DNA of 64,000 bases. Origin: Mesostigma viride. Taxonomy: Eukaryota; Streptophyta; Mesostigmatophyceae; Mesostigmatales; Mesostigmataceae. Numbering within the stretch: position 1 is the first letter of the stretch; every line of letters starts with the position of its first letter. The notes under the pieces were generated by a model, which worked only from the letters and a program-made list of their open reading frames with translations, was not told where the DNA came from and made no database searches. The position numbers were made by a program, and so were the translations under genes. The stretch covers positions 5,779,895 through 5,843,894 of the forward strand of contig RPFO01000104.1 of assembly GCA_009746045.1 (NCBI GenBank). The letters run 5' to 3'. Below, piece by piece: positions 10,498 to 20,234 of this stretch.

Positions 10498-11424
10498 TTA
10501 TGGCGGAGGTATTCCGGCCACAGGTCGCGTCGCTGCTGTTGCTGAGCGGGGGTGAGCTAGGTCGTCATCCAGCGTCCAGGTGAGGTCGTGCAACCGCTTG
10601 CGACGAGAGAGGAACCGCTGCTTATCCTCAGGGGAGGGGAAGGTGAGTAGGACTGGTGGGGGAGCCGCCTTGTCCCGTGATGAGTGGGGAAGGCGGTGGC
10701 ACCCACGCAGTTCTACCTCACCTACCAGGCCCATGAGGGTAAGAAGCTGGTTCTTGAGCTCGTCAGCAAGAGAGGTTGACGTCTCACCTGGCTTCTGGGG
10801 GAAGCGACGTAGCACCACTCGGCACTCGCGGCGAGCGCGATCGGTGACCTCCCGTTGCTGGGCCTGGCGGTGGTCCTCCAGCTCCTGGAGCTTTGTGGCG
10901 ACGGCGTCGGTGGTGGAGGCGGTCGCTGATCGCAGCAGGTCCGCGTAGGAGAGCGGCGGGAGGTCGCCAGCATCCTGCCGGGGTGGCTGGGATGCAATGA
11001 TGGTGGCCGTCTGCTCCGCTATCTCGGGGACCTGTGTGGCCAGGGCCTCGGTGTGGGCGGTGATGGCCTCAAGCTTCTTCAGGATCGAGCACGCCACACT
11101 TGCCCTCCACCTGGAGAGACAAGTGCAGCATGCGTTTCCGAAGCCTGCGCCGCGGTGTGTAGCGCCGTGAACTGGGGTTGTAGCTTGTGGACGACCTTGG
11201 TTTCCACGTTGAAGACCCGGGCCTCGACCTTGTTGAGCGTGGTGTTCAGCGATGTCAGAGCTCTGCTCGGCCAGCGGCCAGGTCACGTGCTCCTCCAGCG
11301 CTGCGCGGATGTCATCCTTAAGCAGAGGGAGGAAGCCGATGGGGCTGCCGGCTGCATGGGCGGGGGCTGGGGTGCGGAGCGTGCTGGTGATGTCGGCGAG
11401 GCGGATCTGGAATTGGCTGGTCAA
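10498..11424 (-). pseudogene. Divergent ORF1-like RNA-binding protein (D-beta)
   Basis: A 308-codon minus-strand frame. Its second half has the layout of L1-type ORF1p: a short coiled coil (about 'TKLQELEDHRQAQQRE'), then an RRM-like segment 'RRECRVVLRRFPQKPGE' with 'HRLPHSS' and 'PPPVLLTFPSPEDKQRF', and the start of a C-terminal domain 'KRLHDLTWTLDDDLA'. The role in the family is binding the element's own RNA. The N-terminal part looks scrambled relative to the other copies, and the domain after the DDDLA stretch is lost by frameshift. No zinc knuckle was seen. The sequence is clearly diverged from the D copies nearby. Confidence 0.6.
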
Positions 11425-11501
11425 GATAATCAGGCGTTATAGGCATGGCTTGGCTAAATTCTGTAGGCAACATCCATTGAATTGAATTGAATTGTAACAT
11501 A

Positions 11502-11515
11502 ACTCCGTTGGGAGT
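11502..11515 (-). other. 3'-terminal hairpin of a D element
   Basis: Minus-strand ACTCC-CAAC-GGAGT followed by TATGTTACAA and TTCAA repeats. It matches LINE C's CCTCC-CCAC-GGAGG, with the closing pair changed from A-T to C-G. Confidence 0.75.
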
Positions 11516-11924
11516 ATATGTAGCACATAGCCCCTGAGAGGGGGGCATATGGCCTATCATACATCCTATAAGCTACTTCCTGCAAGGGTGGGGATGTAAA
11601 GGACCCTTGCTCTAGGTGCACCAGGGCACTTGCATCCCCATGATCTTCAAGCTATGCCCAGCGAAGGGGGAGCCTGTCATGGGGGGGAAGATCAGCATAG
11701 CTACTGATACAGAAAGCTAGGGCATGGCGTCTCAGCAGAGAGTTACTCCCTGCATGGGCACTGCATAATTAAATCAAGCTAGGCATCATCTGGAGGGTGG
11801 CTCATCATAGGCACACATGTACATGACTAAAAAGGCTAGGCCTCAGCTGGTGTAGTGCCTGTAGTAGGCGGGCATGTACAAAGCCATGCACTGTCTAACT
11901 ATTCTACACTACTGCTGTATTCCC

Positions 11925-13483
11925 CTAGGCTGGGGCTGGAGTTGCTGGGGCCACGGTGGTCGAGGGGGTCGCTTGCCAGGGCTTGTGGCCGACGTAGATG
12001 GCCGCCTCCTTCCAGTACACCGGCTGGCCAGCCCACCTTGGTCTGCCGGAGCTGGAGGTAGGTCGGCCATAGCTCCCGTCGCCGTTGTTGCTGTGCCAGG
12101 GTCAAGTCGTCGTCCACGGTGAAGGGAGTATTCTCGAGCCGCTTGCGGCGTCTGAGAAACGAAATCTTGTCCGCGCTGGGCTATCAAAGATGAGAAGAAG
12201 CGGAGGCGCCCCTGCCTTACCCCGCGCGCGGGGGAGGCGGTGGGCGGTCAGCTTGATCTCACCAAGAAGGCCCATGCGCGCAAGGATTTTGCTCTCAAAC
12301 GCACGTGCAAGCTTCTCGGAATTCTCACCTTCTTCCATGTCGAAGTTCTTGAGTATGGCGTTGAGGCTGCGCTTGGCGAGCTCGGCCTCCTCGCGGAGGT
12401 CAAGCGTCTGCCGCTGGAGCTGGGCTGCGACGGCGGAGGTGGTGGAGGTGGTACATATGTATTAAAAATATAATTACTTACAGCAGAGTGAAATCACTCA
12501 AACCAAAGCAAACGCCCAGCTATAAACCTATATACAGAGCCATGTCAAAGCTCTATACTACGATAAGACCAATGGTACATATGTATGGTGGTACATATGT
12601 ATGTTGCTTAATTAGCATGTCCGCCCAGGTCGTGCATGATGGGAGGAGCATCGCCGGCCAGGCCAGCCGGGGCTGGCTTGGCGGCAATGTCCTTCACTGC
12701 CTGGGCGGTGAGGCCTGCTGTGTTCTGCAAGACCTCGATAGCGATTGCATTATCCTTGAGGCGCTGGTCGATGTCGCGGAGCTGGTCGGTGATGGATCGA
12801 GTCGGTGGAGGCGGAGGGGGGGGGGGGGTGGAGGCGAGGAGGGTGGCGGTGGCGGTGGGGAATCCATCATGGTGGGAAGCTCAGCAGCCAGCGTGCCGCC
12901 AATTGCCGCCACATCTGCGGCAAGAGGGGTCACGTGCTGCTCGAAAGCTTCCTTGAGGACTAGGGTGCGGATGTTGTTGGCTTCGGTGGGGAAGGTGGGG
13001 GGGGCGGTTGGGAAGCCCAGATCTCGGATTCGGAGCGTCCAACAATTAAGGGAGCAGAGGGCGAAGCGTTGGAGCTTGGGGCGACTCATGCGGTGAATGA
13101 TTGGGAGAGCCTCGGCGGGGTCGACAAGCTTGCCGTCACCAGGCCAGCGGCCACGGTTGTGGGACGTGATCGGTACACGCACAGGGCTAGAAGCGAGGCG
13201 TGATTGCCGTAAAACACGTCTTCCATGAACCAACTGGGGCTGCGTCGCCAGAAGCCGGAGGTGTTGATGTCAAAGGAGGTCTCTTCCCAGGGCGGCTCAG
13301 CAGAGCGACTGCGCTTAGGTTCAGGCGATGCAGATGGCGAGGCGAGCCCGGGAGGCTGGGCGAGCACCAGTGCACGACTAGTGTCACCGTTGCTGCATCT
13401 GGGCCGGTGGGCGAGGCTGCATGCGTATTTTCATTGCCGAGCGCAGCCGCCAGGCTGCGTTGCGTCGAGAGGCGTTTGCTCAT
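11925..13483 (-). pseudogene. ORF1-like RNA-binding protein of element D (disrupted)
   Basis: Starts at an ATG in MSKRLSTQRSLAAALGNEN, shared with the copy at 61680. The order is a Ser/Ala/Pro-rich N-terminus with 'PKRSRSAEPPWEE', a conserved 'FWRRSPSWFMEDVFYGNHA' region, a Pro-rich hinge and a coiled coil. Then come an RRM-like segment and a C-terminal domain with 'LDDDLTLAQQQRRRELW' and 'YLQLRQT', the pattern of L1 ORF1p. It is broken by several frameshifts and by the R2-like insertion. A further region 'PVYWKG...GHKPW' closes the protein in other copies. RNA chaperone or RNP formation is the expected role. Confidence 0.65.
12463..12573 (-). mobile_element. 3'-UTR-only insertion of the R2-like retrotransposon
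   Basis: This 111-bp piece is the reverse complement of about 55303-55415, the 3' UTR of the R2-like element at 51742-55417, including its terminal TTTTTAA. It is flanked by GGTACATATGTAT (12450-12462 and 12574-12586). The D copy at about 47840-47870 shows the empty site. It is an extreme 5' truncation. Confidence 0.8.
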
Positions 13484-13740
13484 CGTATATTGCGTAATAG
13501 CTTTGGAAAATTATGTCAGCATGTGCGTCGTAGAAAGACGCATATCGATTGTGATATTCACGGCTAAATTCGGTGCTCAAACGTGAAAGTTATGAGCTCC
13601 GCCGTCAGCCATGGCTATCTCGTGGCTCGTGGCTCGTATTTTTCTCAGGCAACATCCATGGGGGCCATTATGGGCGCACATGCGCGTGGGCCACATGCTA
13701 GGCTAAGCCTGACTAACAGTACACGACTGGTATGAATTCC

Positions 13741-15108
13741 CTAGTCTGAGGTGGCAGGAGGGGGCTGCCAGGGCTTGTGGTCAACGTGGATGACCGCCCC
13801 CCTCCAGTATACCGGCTTCCCCCCTGCGCTTTGCCGGAGCTGAAGGTAGGTCGGCCATAGCTCGCGTCGCCGCTGTTGCTGGGCCAGGGTCAAGTCGTCG
13901 TCCAGCATGAAGCGAGTCTCCGAGAGCTAATTCTTGCGGCATTTAAGGAACGACAGCTTGTCCGCCATGTACTTAAAGGTGAGGAGCACGGGTGCCGGGC
14001 CAGCCTTCCCCCGCGCGCGGGGGAGGCGGACAGCCGACATGTCCAGCTCACCAGTGAGTAGCATGGGGGCAAAAATGGCGCGCTTAAATGCCGCAAGAAG
14101 GCTCGTGGAGGTCTCACCTGCCAGCTGGTCGAAGTGCTTGACGATGACATTGTGGCTGCGCCGGGCGATGTCGGCTTCCTCGCAAAGGTCGAGGGCTTGT
14201 TGCTTGAGTTGTGCCGAGATGGTGGAGGTGGTGGAGGTGGTGTGCTGCTTAAGCAAGTCCGCCCAGGTGGACTCAGGGAGCATCGCCGGCCGAGCCAGCA
14301 GGCGCCGGCTGGGCGGCGATGTCCTTCACCGCCTGGGCGGTGAGGCCGGCGGTGTCATGCAAGCTCTCAAGGGCGTTGGCGGTGGCTTGAAGGCGTTGGT
14401 CGAGGTCGAGGAGCTGGGCTTTGATGTCGGCAGTGGAGGCGGAAATGGCAGTGGAGGTGGAGGCGGCGGCGGTGGAAATGTGAGGAAGTTCAGCAGTCAG
14501 CGTGCCGCCGATTGCTGCTATGTCGGCAGCAACTTAGGGGGGTCACGTGCTGCTGAAAGGCTTCCGTGAGGATGGAGCGGAGGGTGGGGACGGAAAGGGG
14601 TGGAGCCCAGATCTCGCCGTCAGAGCGTTGGCGAAGGGAGTTGAGGATGGCGTGCTGGAGATGGGGGCGGAAGCCGCAGATCAGCTGGTAGATGTTGCCC
14701 CAGCGGCTGCCGTCCGGGGCGAGGAGGCGATTGATGGAGTGGAGATGGAGGCACAGGTCGGAAAGCGAAGCGTAATCCCCGAAGAAGATGCAGCGCATAG
14801 CATCGGTCGGAGAAATGGTGGCCCAGTCGTAATCTGCGACCTTGAAAGGCCGGGGCCGAAAGCTCGGTTCTGGGGCCGGGGCGTGAAGACCCTCCTGTGT
14901 CGTCGGCTGGGCGGGTGCGCTTGGGGTCAGGCGATGCAGATGGCGAGGCGTTAAGCCCGGGGGGTTGCTGGACGACCACCAGTGCACGACTAGTGTCATC
15001 GCCGCCTGCCGGACCTGATGGCGAAGCTGCAGCCGGAGCTGCAGACGTATTTTCATTGCCGAGCGCAGCCGCCAGGCTGCGTTGCGTCGAGGCGCGTTTG
15101 TTCGCCAT
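13741..15108 (-). pseudogene. ORF1-like RNA-binding protein of an outer D copy (frameshifted)
   Basis: About 455 codons if frameshifts are ignored, from the ATG of MANKRASTQRSLAAALGNEN to a TAG at 13741-13743. Parts fall in several frames: the N-terminal region around 14490-15108, the coiled-coil and RRM-like region 'ARRSHNVIVKHFDQLAGE' and 'AVRLPRARGKAGPAPVLLTF' at 13927-14283, and the C-terminal 'PVYWRGAVIHVDHKPW' near 13760-13820. The 5' UTR just upstream (to about 15215) matches those at 13484-13600 and 61681-61800. Role as for the other ORF1 copies. Confidence 0.65.
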
Positions 15109-15288
15109 ATATTGCGTTTTAGATTCGGAAAAATATATCAGCATGTGCGTCTTAGAAAGACGAAGCGATAGTGATATTCACGGCTAAATTCGGTGCTCAA
15201 ACGTGAAAGTTATGAGCTCCGACAGCCATGGCTACCTCGTGGCCGGAAAAAAGATGGGCGGCATAGCCCACACGAAAGATTGGGTGCA

Positions 15289-15935
15289 CGGCATCCTGTG
15301 ATGTTTATGTAGAAGAAGCCGGTATCCCCAGTCTGCCGTGTACTCGAAAAGGCACTTCGTCATCAGGGTGCCGCCAGATGTGAGGACCCACCCAAATTCT
15401 AGCTAGCGGGTCTAGAGCAAGCGTACGTCCAGGCGCCCCTTGGGCCAACATGCAGCCATGTGGTGTCGCGTATCACTGTGGTGGGGTCCATGCAGGGGTA
15501 ACATGCACGCCTGTGACAGTGACCACGGGACCACTCACTCGTATGCGGTGACAGTGACATGCTGGAACATAGGCGTACGATGTAATCAATTTGCCGAGAA
15601 GTCCTTGACCGTCGGGTGTCTCCTGGAGCAATTGTATGGCCTAACGCCCGTCGACGCAACCGCAACGATGCAGCCCTTATGTATGGACGTATCGTGATCC
15701 GGGTAATAGCTCACCCATTCCCCGATTTGTAGGGGGTTGCGCGGAGTTGTCATGAGGGTATGCCATCCTGCGGGGATTGCTTGTAGAAGGTTGTCCCAGG
15801 CTGGTCGGCTGGGCGGCATGTTTACGATCCACGAGCGGATTTCCGTGTATGTCAGAAGGCGATATCGGTCACAGTCAGCCGCGTATAAATCGATGATTCG
15901 CGTAACCGGCGGGGTGGCCGTCAAAAAGCCCTCAT
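15289..15935 (-). pseudogene. LINE B copy 1, linker between RT and zf-RVT
   Basis: About 85-90% identical by eye to 22080-22695 (minus). Pieces such as 'PPVTRIIDLYAADCDRYRLL' and 'AIPAGWHTLMTTPRNPLQIG' match the second copy closely. It contains many short palindrome-making insertions relative to copy 2, which break the frame. It is followed on the minus strand by the D insertion, then by 9189-9890. Confidence 0.75.
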
Positions 15936-15945
15936 GCATATGGGT

Positions 15946-16223
15946 TAAATTAAATTAAATTAAATTATAACATGCCGCCGTGGGGAGGTCATGTAGCACA
16001 TATTTCATGATGGATGGGGTGGAGGAAGCCGCGTGATCGAACTATCCTAACTCTATCTAGAAAATCCTAACTACACTACTCATCAAAACGCCTCCTCCGC
16101 TTGGGGGGAGGTGGCTTGCCCACAGGGTCGGGCGTGTGCGCCTTGACAATCTTCTTCCACCGCGTCTTGTCCTGCATGGCAGTCCAAAGACGGGAGAGAG
16201 AGTGGATGCGGTGCTCAAACTGG
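15946..16223 (-). mobile_element. 5'-truncated LINE C copy
   Basis: 278 bp inserted in LINE B with the target duplication GCATATGGGT (15936-15945 and 16224-16233). It carries the (TTAAA)n tail, the 3' UTR and the last codons of ORF2, encoding 'VGKPPPPKRRRRFDE' with a basic tail. Confidence 0.85.
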
Positions 16224-16235
16224 GCATATGGGTTG

Positions 16236-17955
16236 CGGCCGCATGCATAATGGTACTGAGTCCGTTTTCGTGGCTCCAGTTGAAGTCCTACCACTGTAAC
16301 GGACTGAGTTTGTGGCAGAACCAGGCGCCGCGCCAAAAATAATTTAACGGTCAAACCTGGGGGGATCGATAGATCTAGACGTACTCTATGCCTGGCACTA
16401 TTCAGACCGTACTTTGGACAACTGGCCAGGGAGATATACTCAATCAAAGTTGGGGGGGTACCATGGTCAAACGGGACCGACGTGAGTGAAAATAATTGAC
16501 GTCCGCGGCTATGGCGGTGCAGGCAAATGACTGGTACGAGAGCATGGCTTGGAATTTCGAACTCAAAATTTGTAGTCATTATCCTTGATTGTTAGAAAGG
16601 TTATATCTCTGGCCGTGAAGCGTCTGGATGTGCGCAAGTATGTCTCTAGGTTCTAATCGGTGCAGCAGATCCTGTCAGCGGCCAGGCGGTGACAGTGCGT
16701 ATGCTACCTGTTGTTCGGAAGCAAACGTCCATATATTTGCGCGTGGATAAACTTGTTACGTTATTCTTGACATGTTTTATTAGCGATGACGGCCAGGAAA
16801 GGTTCGAGGCTGTGTCCGTGAGGTGGGAGTGATGGCTCCCGCACAGCAGGTAATCTGCAGTTTCGACCTGGTACGTATTAACATGTTAGCGTTTATACAT
16901 TACAGTACCAAGTCGTCCTATCGTTTATAAACTAGTTGTAGACATGTAATCGATGGTTTTTGCTTGTCGTTTTGTTGCTTTAGTGCTTGTACGCGTTCGC
17001 TTGTGATGGTTGGGGAATACCACTATGTCACGCAGATTTTGGACCAGATTTGATTGCTATTAGCTGAGGCTTCAACGAAACCAGTGAAGTAGCGTTTGTT
17101 ATTGTCTCAACACATGGTGGGCTTGATAAGGGGATGCTTTTCCCTGCACAGACATAGCGAGACAAGTGGTTTTCTGGCCAGCTCTAGGCATTGCTTCTTG
17201 GTTTGCTGGCCCAAGTTATCCTTCTGCTTGTGCGTCCATAGTGCATGCAAGAAACATGAATGGCCGGGGCCTGCTTGCATGGAAGCATAACCAGGTTAGC
17301 TCTTTTGTTTTTTTTTTCATTGCCAATCATTGGAATTGCTTTATAGAGTGTTGGATGCATTGATAATGTAGCTCCTTGTGAACCCCTTCTACGCTTGGTT
17401 TTGGGCCTTGGCACAAGCTTTATACTTGTTGTATAGCATGCTGTTGTGATTTTTAAGCTGGAAATGTGTTTGGGAATCCATGTGTGGCCATCTATGATGT
17501 TTTGTACCACGTTGGAATTGAATGCCCATACGGTAGTGCTAGCAAAACACCCCAAAATAACTGCACCCGTTATAACGGTCTGAGCTATTTTGGGCTGTAT
17601 GCTAGCTAGCCTGTGCAGTTCTATGGCATGTCATGTTGTGAATGCATCTATGGCATGCCTGTGATTATCTTTAACTCCCCTCAAAGGGCCAGGGTCATCA
17701 GATTTTGAGAAACGGTCCATATTGCATTATATATCTCTTGAACCCCATCTGCACCGTACCCCCTTGGGGGGGGTGCTATTTATAGCAGCTGTGGGGCATA
17801 GATATGTGACCAATGACATGACCCCAAAGTTATTTGATATAAAAGCATCCTTGGTTCCAAGGGTGGGCCAGAAAATGTTATTTGGCTAGATACTCTCATA
17901 CTTACTAAGATACCCATACTCAGTCCGTTCTGGTGGTTCCAGTTGACACCATTTA
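16236..17955. other. Unidentified insertion inside LINE B copy 1
   Basis: LINE B sequence is continuous at 22695-22720 but separated by this 1.7-kb block in copy 1. No protein motif was recognised; the longest frames are 123 and 167 aa and not persuasive. Near the ends are similar direct repeats of about 28 bp (16258-16288 and 17921-17946) containing CAGTCCGTT and TTCCAGTTGA. It could be a solo or short non-autonomous element with short direct terminal repeats, but no target duplication was found. Confidence 0.45.
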
Positions 17956-19428
17956 AGGGTTAATTAAAACACCAAACACATTATGCTCACTATCGCGCAA
18001 CAAATCATTGAAATATAATGGTTGGCGTGCCACCTCTTCCCGCGTGGTAGGGTGAGCAATTCTGTCCGGTTTTAGGTTCTTATAACCCTTCCAGTGCCCA
18101 GTATCATGATAAGCCTTTGTACGAAGTGAGCGCACATGTAAGTATTGCTGCCCCCAAGTGCCATGATGTACCATTGGTGTGGGTATAGGTTGTGGCGAAA
18201 GCTTCTTGTGCCAACATACAACCAGGGTGTGCGGTACACCTATGAAAGCGTTTAGGACTCTGTTTGCATGGTGTACACTGACCATAAACGCCACTCCATA
18301 TTATGCAAGCCCAAGCCTCCTTGATTGAACCCATGGCATATATGACATGTCCCGATCGATCCATGCATCCCGGCACCGTGTCGGTGTGTTATGATATATA
18401 TACCCTGCCGTTTCCAAACAAAATTGCTGCCGATTCGTTGGATGATCTTGGTGGTGTACTCGTTAGGTGGGTGACCTTGGCAGTAGTAGAGCACTTTGGA
18501 GAATAACATTTGGTTGGTGATGAGGACCCTGCCCCGTAGGCTGAGACGGGGAACCGCTGCCCATCTTGATGCCGCTTGGAGCATGCCTGTGAGTTTGCCA
18601 CTGTGTGTTGTACATGTGTTGTCATACAAAAAGGTGGGGTGTTCAGCAAGACGTCCATCCATAGTGCAGCCGATAGGGCAGTTGTGTAATAGGTGGTGAC
18701 CGTCTGGCTGGACCCATGTCACAGGCAGATTAGGGAGTGATAAGCGGGGGGAGGATCCTCTCCCGATGTGCAGCCCCGTGGACTTTTGCACGTTACACCG
18801 CTGCTGAGATGCCGGCCACAGAGTATGTCGTGATATTCTCCATGATAGCATGCACATCGGTAGTGGCCGGAGGTCTAGTGGTGTCATCAACATAAGCAGT
18901 TTGGAATTAACAAACCGGCTCGCGGTTTACCCTGGATGGGGAAGCCCCTAGGCCTGATCCTGTCAGTGTTGTCGCGAGCGTGCAGAAAGAACAGCCCGGC
19001 CCGGCATGCGCATTAGAAGTAACAGGAGCGGTGACATGCAGTCGCCTTGTGGGAGTGACCTAGAGCTAGTGCCTGTGCGTGAGAAGTGCCCGTTTAGGAG
19101 TAGGGTCCATGAGAGCGATTTAATCATACCGATGATGGTGACATGCGTGAAGGTGCCACCAAATCCTAAACCACGCAATGTCTTCTCGAGGTAGTCCCAA
19201 CACATGCGGTCAAAAGCTTTTTTGAAATCCCAAAATAGTATTATGCCGAGTATGTTGTGGCGCCACGCTTTTCCACTATGTCCATGAGCAATGGTATTGC
19301 TATCGTTTATGTGTAGTAGGTTAGCGCGGAAGCCGACTTGTTCCGGACCGATTAGGTCGTCGAGTACTGTGTAAATGCGTAGTTGTAGTAGTTTACTGAT
19401 GACTTTGTACGCAATGATACCAATAATC
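17956..19428 (-). pseudogene. LINE B copy 1, reverse transcriptase domain
   Basis: Minus strand, in two or more frames. 18963-19481 carries RT motifs 'IIAYKVISKLLQLRI', 'GPEQVGFRANL', the motif A block 'FWDFKKAFDRMCWDYLEK' and motif B 'RSLPQGDCMSPLL'. 18252-18893 carries thumb and post-RT sequence 'LSLRGRVLITNQMLFSKVL' with 'GGLGLHNME'. The order is that of L1/Tad-like ORF2 proteins, which copy element RNA at the nicked target. The catalytic YVDD block, intact in copy 2, is disrupted here. The 5' end is lost at the inverted repeat beginning at 19429. Confidence 0.85.
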
Positions 19429-19835
19429 CGGCGGAGCCCATTTTCGGAAGAACCAAAGGTTCGAAGAAAGGGCGAAGCCAATTTAGTTGGAGAGGTGCGT
19501 GAGAAGGGGGATGCACGATTAGCGTTACCATTGGACGAAACTCAGCCGACGGTGGATCTGAGTTTAAAGTTTTTGCATCTGCGGCTGTAGTGGTACGGTC
19601 AGTTGAAAAGGGTCTAGTTTTTTGGGAAACTTCAACCGGCGAGTAGACCATCAACCGAATTTCTGCAAACGGCTAGTTGTATTTTCTGCAAACGGCTAGT
19701 TGTATTTTCTGCAAACGGCTAGTTGTATTTTTTTGGCGTGGCGCGGCGCGGCGGGGTGGGTGGGGTGGTCACTACATTTGCCGAATACGGTACTAGCAAC
19801 TACTGTAGATGTTCTTCCGAAAATGGGCTCCGCCG
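19429..19835. repeat. Block flanked by 25-bp perfect inverted repeats
   Basis: The 25 bp at 19429-19453, starting CGGCGGAGCCCATTTTCGG, recur as reverse complement at 19811-19835. LINE B homology stops where the left arm starts. The interior contains a 23-bp tandem repeat. It may be a small TIR element or foldback; no target duplication was identified. Confidence 0.5.
19661..19730. repeat. 23-bp tandem repeat, three copies
   Basis: Three direct copies of a unit containing CTGCAAACGGCTAGTTGTA within the inverted-repeat block. Confidence 0.85.
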
Positions 19836-19989
19836 ACGAAAGTTTTAACGTGAAAGTTTCCGGTGAAATGGGTGTTAGTTTATTTCCATATAACAGTTAA
19901 GGTGTCCCAGGTATGCCAAAAATAGCCGGCCTGAAATGCCTAGTTTTGCCTAAATTGGGGTGCCCGCATTAATAAGGCGCGCCCTGCGA

Positions 19990-20226
19990 CCAAGGTAGCC
20001 ATTGTACTGTAGATATATCGTCATCCGGCATAGTACGTGTAAAGACCTGGTTCATGCCGGCCCATGAGTGCATGGAAGACTTCCAGTGGGCTGGGGGTGT
20101 CATTGTTAGGGCCCGGGTCCCATACTTTGTGTTGTTCCGTCGCCAGGAGCCAGTAACGACGCATAGCCAGGTTCCAAGAGGAGATAAACCCGGCCGGCGG
20201 ACCACGGCACCTCTCGTGTACGCGGC
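19990..20226 (-). pseudogene. LINE B copy 2, extreme C-terminus
   Basis: Minus-strand sequence homologous to 9200-9428, cut from the rest of copy 2 by the hAT-like element. It encodes 'NLAMRRYWLLATEQHKVWD' and 'SPLEVFHALMG', shared with copy 1. The frame is broken near the end. Confidence 0.75.
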
Positions 20227-20234
20227 ACGTAACG

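Larger units (their letters stand above)
11478..13646 (-). mobile_element. Near full-length element D (ORF1-only retroelement)
   Basis: Bounded by the direct repeat AGGCAACATCCAT (11465-11477 and 13647-13659) and lying inside the 3' UTR of another D copy. In minus orientation it has a ~160-bp 5' UTR, one ORF1-like frame (13483 to a TAG at 11925-11927), a ~400-bp 3' UTR, the hairpin and a (TTCAA)n tail. No reverse transcriptase is present, so it must be mobilised in trans. A 111-bp R2-like fragment is inserted in the ORF. Confidence 0.75.
9899..15280 (-). mobile_element. Element D composite inserted in LINE B
   Basis: The block between two copies of TGGGTGCA (9891-9898 and 15281-15288) interrupts LINE B. 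On the minus strand it contains a D-type ORF1 (15108-13741), a short 3' UTR interrupted by a complete second D copy (11478-13646), then a divergent ORF1 (11424-10498) and a D-type 3' UTR. It ends in the conserved hairpin (9920-9933) and an AT-rich tail. The presence of two ORF1 genes in one insertion suggests tandem or sequential insertion before or after entry into LINE B. Confidence 0.7.
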
